DNA of 64,000 nucleotides from positions 18,016 to 82,015 of the forward strand of contig NZ_VMMX01000012.1 of the NCBI RefSeq assembly GCF_013277415.1, written 5' to 3'. Position 1 is the first letter of the stretch; each line of letters begins with the position of its first letter. The translations under genes and the position numbers were made by a program. Origin of the DNA: Streptococcus sp. 68 (GTDB taxonomy: Bacteria > Bacillota > Bacilli > Lactobacillales > Streptococcaceae). The notes under the pieces were generated by a model. It ran no database searches and was not told where the DNA came from. It saw only the letters and a list, made by a program, of their open reading frames with translations. Shown one piece after another: positions 50,444-58,118 of this stretch.

Positions 50444-50764
50444 ATGGATACTACAAAATTAACAGCATTCGCGCAGGCAGTGGGGGAAGATAACAAAAAG
50501 GTAAACGAAGAGCTGAAAACGAAAGTCAGCACGTCTGACATGAACCAAGCAATTACCCGTGCTAAATCCGAGGTTAAGGCTGAAATCTTGGGTGAGGGAA
50601 CGCCTGAAAATCTTGATACGTTGAAAGAAATCGCAGAAAAAATCACGAGCATGGGGCAAGACGAAAACGGCGCACTTCTTGGCAAAGTAACTGAAGTCAG
50701 CGGACGTGTAGACCAGATTGCCAATGTTGATTTGGTCGCAACCTATAACGCAGCGAAAGCGTGA
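50444..50764 (+). CDS. Tail protein, hypothetical
   Basis: A 106-aa helical protein (KLTAFAQAVGEDNKKVNEELKTKVSTSDMNQAITRAKSEVKAEILGEGTPENLDTLKEIAEKI). This pattern is frequent in phage tail fibre shafts. It overlaps the start of the collagen-like fibre gene. Confidence 0.7.
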   Translation: MDTTKLTAFAQAVGEDNKKVNEELKTKVSTSDMNQAITRAKSEVKAEILGEGTPENLDTLKEIAEKITSMGQDENGALLGKVTEVSGRVDQIANVDLVATYNAAKA

Positions 50765-50769
50765 GTGCT

Positions 50770-51594
50770 ATGAGTAACCTTGAAAATCTAGCAACAGCTA
50801 TTGGTAGGGATGTCAAGGCGATCAAAGAAGATTCAGAGTTAAAGGATAGGGAAGTCCAGGAAAGACTGGACTCTCTTGAGAGTAGACCGAGAGTCAATCC
50901 AGAAACCCTCGTTACAAAAGCGGAGCTGGAAGAGAAAGGCTACTTGACCTCCCACCAAGACTTGTCTACTTATGCCCAAAAATGGGAGTTGTACAATGAT
51001 ATCCCCATCAAGGCTAGGATTTCCGCCTTGGAAAATCGCCCGTCATTTGACAATCTGACCTCCAGTCAGAGAGAAAGCTTAAAAGGGGAAAATGGGCATA
51101 GCTTAAATGCCAATGTACGTATCGAAGGAAGCTATCGAAACGGTGCGACTAGTCAGTTGAATTTGATCGCGGACGTCTACTATGACGGGACACGGTTAAC
51201 CAGTGGCTATACTCTTGATTATTACTACCGTGGTTTTGGCAATAATAGCTGGGGTGTTTTGAGAAATCAAACGCCTGATGCAAATGGTAAATTTGGTCAG
51301 TGGAATGCTACTCAGCGCTCTGGTGGCTGGTTTGAGGTCTACATAGTTGTAACGCACAACGGCATTAAAGCAGCTGCTAGCACACGTCTTGATAATGTCA
51401 GTGACGGTGCAACAGGTCCAGCTGGTGCACGAGGCGCTGATGGCGCTAGAGGACGTGACGGAGCGCCCGGCCAAAACATCATCAACCAAAACGGTGGGCA
51501 AGCCTTGAAATATTGGGTTGGTACAAAGGCTCAATATGAAGCTATCAGAACGAAAGACCCCCATACTATCTATGATGTGTATGAACCAAAATAG
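50770..51594 (+). CDS. Tail fibre with collagen-like segment
   Basis: About 274 aa (ATG 50770; GTG 50761 possible). The N-terminal coiled region resembles the preceding protein; a beta domain (about 115-205) carries carbohydrate-binding-like strands. A short Gly-X-Y run (GATGPAGARGADGARGRDGAPGQ, about 210-233, eight triplets) leads to a C-terminal module shared with the fibre at 47991-48470. Probable receptor-binding fibre. Confidence 0.8.
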   Translation: MSNLENLATAIGRDVKAIKEDSELKDREVQERLDSLESRPRVNPETLVTKAELEEKGYLTSHQDLSTYAQKWELYNDIPIKARISALENRPSFDNLTSSQRESLKGENGHSLNANVRIEGSYRNGATSQLNLIADVYYDGTRLTSGYTLDYYYRGFGNNSWGVLRNQTPDANGKFGQWNATQRSGGWFEVYIVVTHNGIKAAASTRLDNVSDGATGPAGARGADGARGRDGAPGQNIINQNGGQALKYWVGTKAQYEAIRTKDPHTIYDVYEPK

Positions 51595-51607
51595 AAAGGA
51601 AAAACAT

Positions 51608-51943
51608 ATGACACAATTTAATGAATTTATTATCGCTTTTGCGACAGGCTTTTTAGCGGTAGTCGCAGGCAGTATGGTAAAAACAGTAAAAGATTATCTT
51701 TTGCGAAAAGGCGGAGAAAAAGCGGTTATTATCGCTGAAATCCTAGCCAAGAACGCAGTTCATGCCGTGGAGCAGGTGGCTGCTGAGACAGGTTATAAAG
51801 GTGATAAAAAACTGGCACAGGCTCGCGCTAAAATCCGTGCAGAGCTGCTCAAATATAACATCAGCATGACCGACAAGGGCTTGGATACCTTTGTAGAGTC
51901 AGCCGTTAAGCAGATGAATGACGCTTGGAAAGGACAAGAGTAA
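51608..51943 (+). CDS. Holin, LLH family
   Basis: 111 aa from ATG 51608 (AAAGGAAAAA site). One transmembrane helix near residues 8-28 ([17 protein letters not shown]) and a charged C-terminal domain ([43 protein letters not shown]) typical of LL-H-type holins in pneumococcal phages. Releases the amidase encoded next; overlaps its start by one base. Confidence 0.92.
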   Translation: MTQFNEFIIAFATGFLAVVAGSMVKTVKDYLLRKGGEKAVIIAEILAKNAVHAVEQVAAETGYKGDKKLAQARAKIRAELLKYNISMTDKGLDTFVESAVKQMNDAWKGQE

Positions 51944-52899
51944 TGGATATCGATACAAGCAGACTACGTACAGGCTTGCCACAAGTCGGAGTGCAACCTT
52001 ATAGACAAGTGCATGCTCACTCAACAGGCAACCGCAACTCAACAGCTCAGAATGAGGCAGACTACCACTACAGAAAGGACCCTGAACTTGGGTTCTTTTC
52101 TCATGTGGTCGGAAACGGACGTGTCATGCAGGTAGGTTCTGTAAATAACGGCTCGTGGGATGTTGGTGGCGGTTGGAATGCTGAGACCTATGCAGCAGTT
52201 GAATTGATTGAAAGCCATTCAACTAAGGAAGAGTTCATGACAGACTACCGTCTGTATATCGAACTCTTACGCAATCTAGCAGATGAAGCAGGCTTGCCGA
52301 AGACTCTTGACACAGACGACTTGGCAGGTATCAAGACGCATGAATACTGTACCAATAACCAGCCTAACAACAACTCAGACCACGTTGACCCGTATCCTTA
52401 TCTTGCGAAATGGGGCATCAGCCGTGAACAGTTCAAGCAGGATATTGAAAACGGCTTGACAATTGAAGCAGGCTGGAAGAAAAACGATACAGGCTACTGG
52501 TACGTACACTCAGATGGCTCTTATCCAAAAGACAAGTTTGAGAAGGTCAACGGAACCTGGTATTACTTCGACGGTTCAGGCTACATGCTTGCAGATCGCT
52601 GGAAGCAGCACACAGACGGCAACTGGTACTGGTTTGACCAATCTGGCGAAATGGCGACAGGCTGGAAGAAAATCGCTGATAAGTGGTATTATTTCGACGT
52701 AGAGGGTGCCATGAAGACAGGTTGGGTCAAATACAAGGACACATGGTACTACCTAGACGCTAAAGAAGGCGCCATGGTATCAAATTCCTTTATCCAATCA
52801 GCTGATAAAAAAGGCTGGTACTACATTAAACCAGATGGAACACTGGCAGATAAGCCAGAATTCACAGTAGAGCCAGAAGGCTTGATTACAGTTAAATAA
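51943..52899 (+). CDS. LytA-like N-acetylmuramoyl-L-alanine amidase (phage lysin)
   Basis: 318 aa from ATG 51943, the same length as pneumococcal LytA and very similar throughout. The amidase_2 domain (1-175) holds the Zn ligands expected at His26 (VHAHSTG), His133 (TNNQ...KTHEY region) and Asp149-type positions, and the catalytic Glu87 ([10 protein letters not shown]). Six choline-binding repeats follow ([18 protein letters not shown] ... [14 protein letters not shown]). No Gly-Thr pair deletion, unlike atypical mitis-group LytA. It cleaves the peptidoglycan amide bond for lysis. Confidence 0.96.
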   Translation: MDIDTSRLRTGLPQVGVQPYRQVHAHSTGNRNSTAQNEADYHYRKDPELGFFSHVVGNGRVMQVGSVNNGSWDVGGGWNAETYAAVELIESHSTKEEFMTDYRLYIELLRNLADEAGLPKTLDTDDLAGIKTHEYCTNNQPNNNSDHVDPYPYLAKWGISREQFKQDIENGLTIEAGWKKNDTGYWYVHSDGSYPKDKFEKVNGTWYYFDGSGYMLADRWKQHTDGNWYWFDQSGEMATGWKKIADKWYYFDVEGAMKTGWVKYKDTWYYLDAKEGAMVSNSFIQSADKKGWYYIKPDGTLADKPEFTVEPEGLITVK

Positions 52900-52930
52900 A
52901 TAGAAAGGAAACTTTCTAAAATGTTCTTTC

Positions 52931-52957
52931 ACCGCAGGCTCAGGCTTGCGGTTTTTT
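52931..52957 (+). terminator. Terminator of the late operon
   Basis: ACCGCA/TGCGGT stem with a 10-base loop followed by TTTTTTT, 32 bp after the lysin stop. Confidence 0.85.
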
Positions 52958-52976
52958 TGTTTGCTCTGAAATTGAC

Positions 52977-53038
52977 TTGTTGACATCAACAAATAGCTTC
53001 ACAAAGCGCTTGGTTGTCAATTTTGTTGACGTTAACAA
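52977..53038. promoter_or_regulatory. Pair of related near-palindromes (operator-like)
   Basis: TTGTTGACATCAACAA (52977-52992) and TTGTTGACGTTAACAA (53023-53038) match at 14 of 16 positions and are each nearly palindromic, centres 46 bp apart. The second contains a TTGACG box that could serve as -35 for rightward transcription (TGTATT 17 bp on). Probably binding sites of one regulator. Confidence 0.55.
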
Positions 53039-53149
53039 AATTAGAGTTTGTATTTCTATTTTGCAAAAACACGCATTTTGAACGATTAGAAATCAAAATC
53101 TAAATCCTATTGTTCAAAAAAGCGTTTTCTTGAAGAATAGGGAGGAGTA

Positions 53150-53230
53150 ATGGCAGGGTATTATTGTCAAAAACGGTGTTTTGTTAAAAATAAAAAAACA
53201 GTGACCGAAATCACTGCTTATCAGTTGTAG
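53150..53230 (+). CDS. Tiny ORF with strong ribosome site, 26 aa
   Basis: GGGAGGAGTA precedes ATG 53150. The 26-aa product (MAGYYCQKRCFVKNKKTVTE...) has two Cys and is basic. It converges on and overlaps the minus-strand HTH gene by 20 bp, and that gene's terminator lies inside it. Coding status is uncertain. Confidence 0.4.
   Translation: MAGYYCQKRCFVKNKKTVTEITAYQL
53192..53217 (-). terminator. Terminator of the leftward right-end cassette
   Basis: CAGTGA-TTTCGG-TCACTG stem followed by TTTTTTTATTTTT on the minus strand, overlapping the stop codon of the HTH gene. Confidence 0.8.
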
Positions 53231-53390
53231 CAAATTCATAAAGTTTTTCCGCTGTGAGAAGTGCCATTTTGTCCATACTTGTTTTTCCTTTTCTGAGGTC
53301 AGAAACGGTAGTCCATGGAACTCCAGCGCCTTGCGAAATAGCAGATGTAGACATCGAACTGTCTAACAATTCTTGAATAACTTTTCTCAT
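53211..53390 (-). CDS. Small XRE-like HTH protein of the right-end cassette
   Basis: A 59-aa protein (VIQELLDSSMSTSAISQGAGVPWTTVSDLRKGKTSMDKMALLTAEKLYEFA) with a clear helix-turn-helix. ATG 53390, one base after the stop of the 24-aa membrane peptide gene, with AAAGGA upstream. A likely regulator of its own cassette or of the near-palindromes at 52977-53038. Confidence 0.72.
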   Translation of the reverse strand: MRKVIQELLDSSMSTSAISQGAGVPWTTVSDLRKGKTSMDKMALLTAEKLYEFATTDKQ

Positions 53391-53391
53391 C

Positions 53392-53466
53392 TTATTTGTC
53401 CTTTTTGTTTTTTAGATAAATGTATACATTAATTGCAATTATAAAAATAGCTATTGCACTAACCAT
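53392..53466 (-). CDS. Tiny membrane peptide, 24 aa
   Basis: ATG 53466 seven bases after GAGG. The product is one hydrophobic helix (SAIAIFIIAINVYIYL) with a Lys-rich end (KNKKDK), the look of type I toxin or regulatory membrane peptides. It abuts the HTH gene (one base between). Too short for family assignment. Confidence 0.5.
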   Translation of the reverse strand: MVSAIAIFIIAINVYIYLKNKKDK

Positions 53467-53494
53467 TGCATTTCCTCGTTCCATTTGATAAAAT

Positions 53495-53525
53495 AGAGGT
53501 GTGAGGGGCTTTCGCCCCAACCTCT
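53495..53525 (-). terminator. Strong hairpin inside the right-end cassette
   Basis: GGGGC/GCCCC stem with a four-base loop, extended by AGAGG/CCTCT, followed on the minus strand by ATTTTATC. Partial terminator or processing stem between the 51-aa and 24-aa genes. Confidence 0.5.
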
Positions 53526-53531
53526 TAGCGT

Positions 53532-53687
53532 TTACCTTTTTCTTTTGCGGGATTTCGGTTTACGCTTTTTGTTTTGCCTTGCGACCGTTATTGCGGTCAC
53601 TAGACTTGCGATAGCAGTTACTGTTTCAGGAATATTGTCTATTGCCTTTTCAAGTAACCTAAGCCAATCTTCTTTGTTCAACTTCAT
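53532..53687 (-). CDS. Small cationic amphipathic protein, 51 aa
   Basis: ATG 53687 after AAAGGGGGTG. An acidic helix (MKLNKEDWLRLLEKAIDNIPE), a short hydrophobic stretch (TVTAIASLVTAITVA) and a very basic tail (about 12 Lys/Arg in the last 16 residues). Driven by a consensus promoter (53713-53741). May act at the membrane or bind nucleic acid; no family recognised. Confidence 0.65.
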   Translation of the reverse strand: MKLNKEDWLRLLEKAIDNIPETVTAIASLVTAITVARQNKKRKPKSRKRKR

Positions 53688-53712
53688 CACCCCCTTTCCT
53701 TATCTTGATTAT

Positions 53713-53741
53713 ATTATATCACGGTATACCGAGAAAGTCAA
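53713..53741 (-). promoter_or_regulatory. Consensus promoter with palindrome in the spacer (right-end cassette)
   Basis: On the minus strand TTGACT, 17 bp, TATAAT. The spacer holds the 10-bp palindrome CGGTATACCG (53722-53731), an obvious operator position. It drives the leftward genes 53687-53211, active in the lysogen unless repressed. Confidence 0.85.
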
Positions 53742-53841
53742 GAGTTTTGATGGAGTTTTTTTATTTTATTTTTTAAAAAAAAGACCGTGAGTAATCACAG
53801 TTTTCTATTTGTCAACTATTGAACTTTAAGTTGGAACCTTC

Positions 53842-53857
53842 TCAACTATGCGGGCAA
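53842..53857 (-). repeat. Dispersed repeat, copy 3 (attR side, inverted)
   Basis: The minus strand reads TTGCCCGCATAGTTGA, identical to 16 of the 18 bases of the copies at 14769 and 22794, and it runs directly into the attR core. Confidence 0.6.
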
Positions 53858-53869
53858 AAGTGAATACGA
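53855..53869. other. attR core
   Basis: CAAAAGTGAATACGA, the exact repeat of 13566-13580, 132 bp before the DUF975 gene. It marks the right prophage boundary. The intergenic 53688-54000 otherwise holds the cassette promoter and the host promoter region with no gene. Confidence 0.85.
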
Positions 53870-54000
53870 TGATGAATACGATTAAAAAAAATGATAGCAA
53901 TTAACGAAAATGATTTTAACGAAAAATAAGTAAAAACTCAACTATTTACAAGTGATGATAACTATTTGTAAACGTTTTTCACTTATGGTATAATAAGAGA

Positions 54001-54879
54001 ATGAACTATCCAAAAATTGATTTAAAAACAATTCGTCAGGAGTCAAAACATTTTCAGGCTGACACCCCCCGTCTCTTTCTCCTCTATATCCTTCCCAGTA
54101 TGCTGGTCATCTTATCTGGTTTTCTTAATCCCTTATCTCGGATCCACGGGACTGTTTTAGAACAGCCATTTTTCAGCATACTTGGTCAAATACTTCAAGC
54201 CTACCTCTTTCCTCTACTAGTCTCCTTTATCGGGACTGTTCTTTTGACCAGTTCCGTCTATGCAACACTGACACTCATGAAAGATTCTAAAACGGAGCCA
54301 TCTGTAAAAAACAGCCTAGCTCTCTTTGATGAGGAGCGCTTTTCTCAAACCTTTTTGACCCTACTTCTCAAACGTTTCTATCTCTTTTTATGGAGTATCC
54401 CTAATTTACTTGGGATTTACTTCCTCTTTTATAGTAGCTTTTTAGCCAAAAAATTCGTCCCCCTACATCCTGAGTTTCCAAATCTAGATCTCTCATCAGT
54501 TGAAACCGAGCGTTTCCTCATGGTCTTTGGACTCTACTTTCTTGCAAGTCTCATCTTGATCATTGTAGGAAATATCCTCTATATTCCACAGTATTATGCC
54601 TATTCACAGGTGGAATTTCTTCTCTGTTATAGTCTAGACCTAGGACAGGCCTCACCAAGACGAATCCTAAAAACTAGCCGTTCCTTTATGAAGGGCTACA
54701 AGTTCCAGCACTTTGTCCTAGACTTACAGCTTCTTCCTTGGTACTTCCTCAATTGGATTACCTTTGGCATTGCTAGTTTTTTACTCCTACCTTATATCCA
54801 ATGTACTAAAATCAGCTTTTATAGAGCAGTACTTAGAGCAGCACTTAGTAAAAAATACCAACTAAACTACCCCTGGTAG
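54001..54879 (+). CDS. DUF975 family membrane protein
   Basis: A 292-aa integral membrane protein with about six helices (starting near residues 27, 60, 125, 175, 245) and the DUF975 features FLLYILPSMLVILSGF and LLCYSLDLGQASPRRILKTSRSFMKGYKFQHFVLDL. Function unknown; conserved in lactic acid bacteria. First chromosomal gene right of the prophage. A second version of its C-terminal coding end follows as a remnant. Confidence 0.85.
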   Translation: MNYPKIDLKTIRQESKHFQADTPRLFLLYILPSMLVILSGFLNPLSRIHGTVLEQPFFSILGQILQAYLFPLLVSFIGTVLLTSSVYATLTLMKDSKTEPSVKNSLALFDEERFSQTFLTLLLKRFYLFLWSIPNLLGIYFLFYSSFLAKKFVPLHPEFPNLDLSSVETERFLMVFGLYFLASLILIIVGNILYIPQYYAYSQVEFLLCYSLDLGQASPRRILKTSRSFMKGYKFQHFVLDLQLLPWYFLNWITFGIASFLLLPYIQCTKISFYRAVLRAALSKKYQLNYPW

Positions 54880-54880
54880 G

Positions 54881-54967
54881 GCTAGTTTTTCACTCCTACC
54901 CTACATTCAAATTAATAAAATGATTTTTTACCGAGCAGTATTGGCTCGAAAACGTCCAAAAGCTTGA
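54881..54967 (+). pseudogene. Duplicated C-terminal remnant of a DUF975 gene
   Basis: 28 codons (ASFSLLPYIQINKMIFYRA...RPKA then TGA) that mirror the end of the preceding gene (ASFLLLPYIQCTKISFYRAVLRA). They start right after its stop codon. No start or ribosome site. It looks like the tail of an alternative allele left by recombination. Confidence 0.75.
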
Positions 54968-54989
54968 AGGTTTTCCCTCAAGCTTTTTT
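54957..54989 (+). terminator. Intrinsic terminator after the DUF975 gene
   Basis: AAAAGCTTGA/TCAAGCTTTT stem, 10-base loop, then a T tract. With A and T tracts on both sides it may also end the convergent pcp transcript. Confidence 0.85.
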
Positions 54990-54992
54990 CTA

Positions 54993-55637
54993 TCAATGAG
55001 TTTCTCCGCCTACCAACTTGAGATCCTGATCTCCATGTTCTATCATGGCGCCGATTGCCGCTTCTATCCCTCGCCTAATATCCACTAAACTCATAGCTGG
55101 GGTAGTCGGTCGATTCACCACCTGTTCCATCATATAAGGAATATGCATAAAACCTGCCTTAACATGTGGAAATTTCTTTTCTACCAAATAGAGTGCCTGA
55201 TACATCAAATGATTGCAGACAAAAGTCCCTGCCGTATTGGAAACAGAGGCCGGCAAGCCCTCTTTTTTTATAGCTTGAACCATCGCTTTAATCGGCAAAC
55301 TGCTAAAGTAGGCCGAAGCACCATCTGGGCGAATGGAAAGGTCAATCGGTTGATTACCATCATTATCAGGAATGCGTGCATCGTCTTGATTAATGGCCAC
55401 TCGTTCAGGCGTCAAGCTAGTTCTTCCACCTGCTTGGCCGATACAAAGGACAAAGTCAGGTTGATAATGGTTCATCTCTTCTTCCAATACATGGGCCGAT
55501 TTGTGAAAGACTGTTGGCACTTCTAACCAACGAACCTCAGCACCATGGATTTCAGCTGGTAAACCTTTAATGGCCTCCAAAGCTGGATTGACCTTTTCCC
55601 CTCCAAAGGGCTCAAAACCTGTCACTAATACTTTCAT
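54993..55637 (-). CDS. pcp: Pyrrolidone-carboxylate peptidase
   Basis: A 214-aa C15 cysteine peptidase that removes N-terminal pyroglutamate from peptides. Catalytic Glu in [13 protein letters not shown] (near 80), Cys in [14 protein letters not shown] (near 143) and His in AGFMHIPYM (near 167) are all present. Standard length; convergent with the DUF975 gene. Confidence 0.97.
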   Translation of the reverse strand: MKVLVTGFEPFGGEKVNPALEAIKGLPAEIHGAEVRWLEVPTVFHKSAHVLEEEMNHYQPDFVLCIGQAGGRTSLTPERVAINQDDARIPDNDGNQPIDLSIRPDGASAYFSSLPIKAMVQAIKKEGLPASVSNTAGTFVCNHLMYQALYLVEKKFPHVKAGFMHIPYMMEQVVNRPTTPAMSLVDIRRGIEAAIGAMIEHGDQDLKLVGGETH

Positions 55638-55749
55638 TTCTAACTCCTCAAAACAAATTCAATGAGACTTTTTTCTTAAAAACAAGTATAACATATTTCC
55701 CTTATTCTGGAGTGAAAAGGACTAGCGAGACTAGTACCGCCTTTCAAAT

Positions 55750-56112
55750 TTATTTAAAGAGTAAAATACTAATCAAGGCCAAAATAGCTGGTCCACCTTG
55801 CTTCAAAATAATTTTCTTATCTGCTGTTAAAGAGCCATAAGTCGCCGCCCCAATCACAAATAAAACAAAAATAGTCACAATTTCTAAATTCTGTGAGAAA
55901 TAAATTCCATACAAGAGAAAGACTCCTAGCAGAGCATTATAAATCCCTTGATTTTTAAACAATGAACTTACTGACGGACGAGCCAGTTCTTCCTTTTCCA
56001 TGTTAAAGACACGACTAGTCGCATCTGATTGCGTTGCAATACTTTCCAAATAAAAAATGTAAAAATGCTCCAAAGCAACAACCGTTGCTAAAATGATTGT
56101 CATAATTGACAC
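55750..56112 (-). CDS. DUF1304 family membrane protein
   Basis: A 120-aa four-helix membrane protein matching DUF1304 (ATVVALEHFYIFYLES..., NQGIYNALLGVFLLYG). A GTG start at 56112 has GGAG six bases upstream; an ATG at 56103 is the alternative. It lies 10 bp behind a MarR regulator and is probably co-transcribed with and controlled by it. Confidence 0.85.
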   Translation of the reverse strand: MSIMTIILATVVALEHFYIFYLESIATQSDATSRVFNMEKEELARPSVSSLFKNQGIYNALLGVFLLYGIYFSQNLEIVTIFVLFVIGAATYGSLTADKKIILKQGGPAILALISILLFK

Positions 56113-56122
56113 CTATTTCTCC

Positions 56123-56548
56123 TTAAATTTCTATATTTTCAATACCCAAAACCAATTTATTTAATAAACGGCTGAGTTCAGTTCTTTCAGACTCTGTTAA
56201 GATACTTTCCATCGCTTGCTTAACCTTGATATGCTGCAGAGGGGGATTCACCACTAACTGCTCCTTGGCATACTTCGTAGTCTCTACCAACACTTCTCGT
56301 TGATTTTCAGGATTGCGATGACGCTCCACCAGACCTTCCTTTTCCAAAATCTTGAAATGTCGTGTCAAGGCAGCTTGATCAATCTTCAAACGCTCCTGAA
56401 CCGCTATTTGATTACAAGGGGAATGCTTCAGTAAAAATAATAAAATCTGATACCGTGTCAAACTAATCCCAAGCCTTTTTTCAAACAATTGCGTACTCGC
56501 TTGCTCAGACAAGCGGAGTTGATACAGTAAATCTTGAATCTCTAACAT
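56123..56548 (-). CDS. MarR-family transcriptional regulator
   Basis: A 141-aa winged-helix repressor: CNQIAVQERLKIDQAALTRHFKILEKEGLVERHRNPENQREVLVE is the wHTH with the D-x-R/N-R-E wing. TTGAT/ATCAA inverted repeats lie upstream at about 56560-56595, a likely autoregulatory operator. Ligand unknown. Confidence 0.92.
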   Translation of the reverse strand: MLEIQDLLYQLRLSEQASTQLFEKRLGISLTRYQILLFLLKHSPCNQIAVQERLKIDQAALTRHFKILEKEGLVERHRNPENQREVLVETTKYAKEQLVVNPPLQHIKVKQAMESILTESERTELSRLLNKLVLGIENIEI

Positions 56549-56624
56549 TTCTTCTTCTCTTTTATTGATTTATCAATAGTTGACTAATCAAGTATAATAC
56601 AAAGTAAAATAGATTGCAAGAATC

Positions 56625-56771
56625 ATGCTTGAATCATTACAACAAGATGGTAACTTTCTATTTCCCATTCAAATTGAAAAAGAAAAAACGAACGAAACTC
56701 GCTTCCTATCACGAAAGCTAGATCTCATTCGTCAAAATGATATTATCAAATCTGGTTTATCCATTCATTGA
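56625..56771 (+). CDS. Doubtful 48-aa ORF between marR and the LysM gene
   Basis: ATG 56625 opens 48 codons (MLESLQQDGNFLFPIQIEKEKTNETRFLSRK...). It has no ribosome site and overlaps the convergent LysM gene by 15 bp. It may be a remnant of a larger gene. Not recognised. Confidence 0.25.
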   Translation: MLESLQQDGNFLFPIQIEKEKTNETRFLSRKLDLIRQNDIIKSGLSIH

Positions 56772-57959
56772 AACGTGAACGTGGTCATAGTGGTTTTCTG
56801 TCACGCTACCACGGTCTGGCATTGGATTCCAAGTATTAGCTGGTCCATATTTGCTATCGAATGGAGCATAGAAACGTTGTTTCCAGATGATATAACTAAT
56901 GCCACGGCTAGCCATATTTTGAATAGCGTATTCTGCAATCTTATCCCCTAGTTCTGAGCTTTCTGGTACCATAAAGTCGATAGCCAAACCTTTTCCGTGA
57001 TCTCCGCTGTCTCCTGGACGGTAACCACTAAAGGATGTGATGCCAAACAAGTTGGCGATTTCTTCTTTAAAGGCAGCTGTTTGTGGTTGGAGGCCTGCAT
57101 TTTCAGATTTCGCTACCGCAAGTCCAGCATAATCGGGCGCAGCTGGAGCTGCGTAAGTTGTTGAAACTGTTTTCTTCTCTTCTGGTTGATAAGTAGAAAC
57201 TGCTGGTGTAGCTTCACTTGATGCTACTTCTTTTACTTCTTCTAAACTTGTTGCAGTTGTTTCTATTGCTTTTTCTTCTACTGGAGTTGTAGTTGTTTCC
57301 ACTGTTGACTCAGCCTGAGGGCTTGCTTGAGTTTCATCTTTCTCAGCTGGAGTCGTTGCCTGAGGAGTTGCTTCTTCAACTGGACTGCTTGTTTTGACTG
57401 TTTGCTCCGTTGACGTAGAAGTGTTTGTAGATGATGCCACTTCTTCTGCAGTAGTCACTGTCTCTGTAACTTCTGAACTTGTTGCTACTTCTTTTGCACT
57501 TGTAGTCTCTACCGCTTTTGGCGCTTCTGCAATTGGTTGAGAAAGATCTGCAATTTGAACAGTTTGATCATCTACGGTCACTTGATTGGTTGTCAAATCT
57601 GCTGTAGCAGTTGTCACTTCTTCACTAGAAGCCGCTTGAGGTGTTTGGATTTCAACTTCTGTTACTTCTTCAGCTTCATTGACAGTCGTTGTCAAAACAG
57701 TTTCTGGGAAAATCAAGTCCATATTAGTGATTTTATTCAAACTCGCAAGAATTGTGACATCTACACCCAAGGCTTCTGCAATTGTGCTCAAGGTGTCACC
57801 ATACTGAACGGTATAGCTTGTTTTGTTGTCTGTTTTAGTCAAATCGTTTTGGATTTGCTCAACACTACGGGCAGTCCAAAGAACTTCTTCTGCTTGAGTT
57901 GCCAATACTGGGGCAAATGACAAGGCTACTGTTGAGGCTAATAACATTCTTTTCTTCAT
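56757..57959 (-). CDS. LysM-domain surface protein (Spr1875-like)
   Basis: A 400-aa secreted protein. Signal peptide (1-23, ending ATQAEE), LysM domain (about 48-92, YTVQYGDTLSTIAEALGVDVTILASLNKI), a long Thr/Glu/Ala/Val-rich low-complexity region (about 95-275) and a C-terminal domain (about 300-400) with GYRPGDSGDHGKGLAIDF and HYDHVHVSM, His/Asp arrangements like VldE/ARB_07466-type hydrolase domains. Matches the pneumococcal VicRK-linked surface antigen at this locus. Confidence 0.88.
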   Translation of the reverse strand: MKKRMLLASTVALSFAPVLATQAEEVLWTARSVEQIQNDLTKTDNKTSYTVQYGDTLSTIAEALGVDVTILASLNKITNMDLIFPETVLTTTVNEAEEVTEVEIQTPQAASSEEVTTATADLTTNQVTVDDQTVQIADLSQPIAEAPKAVETTSAKEVATSSEVTETVTTAEEVASSTNTSTSTEQTVKTSSPVEEATPQATTPAEKDETQASPQAESTVETTTTPVEEKAIETTATSLEEVKEVASSEATPAVSTYQPEEKKTVSTTYAAPAAPDYAGLAVAKSENAGLQPQTAAFKEEIANLFGITSFSGYRPGDSGDHGKGLAIDFMVPESSELGDKIAEYAIQNMASRGISYIIWKQRFYAPFDSKYGPANTWNPMPDRGSVTENHYDHVHVSMNG

Positions 57960-58012
57960 TCTTTCAAATTCCTTTCAAATGAGTACCTGTCTATCATAAC
58001 ACAAAAAATGCA

Positions 58013-58034
58013 GAAAAAAAGCCCTCTCGGGCCT
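58013..58034 (-). terminator. Terminator of the MATE-HAD operon
   Basis: GCCC-GAGA-GGGC stem followed by TTTTTTT on the minus strand, about 85 bp after the HAD gene. Confidence 0.8.
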
Positions 58035-58118
58035 ATTTAACAGAACTGTCTGCTCCTTGTAACAAACTCGGTTACTTGAAACAGTTTGTTAGGTCTCTGT
58101 CACAAAACTGACACAATC

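Larger units (their letters stand above)
13566..53869. mobile_element. Intact-looking myovirus-type prophage
   Basis: About 40.3 kb between 15-bp direct repeats. It carries integrase, S24 repressor, early XRE regulators, Bet/RusA recombination genes, ArpU, terminase, portal, MuF protein, scaffold, capsid, tail sheath and tube, tape measure, baseplate, fibres, LLH holin and LytA-like amidase. The sheath and gp25/gpJ-like baseplate genes make it a contractile-tailed phage, the type of pneumococcal phage EJ-1. All major modules look open. Two small genes appear broken (21625-22012 and 48479-48898), so viability is likely but untested. Confidence 0.95.
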
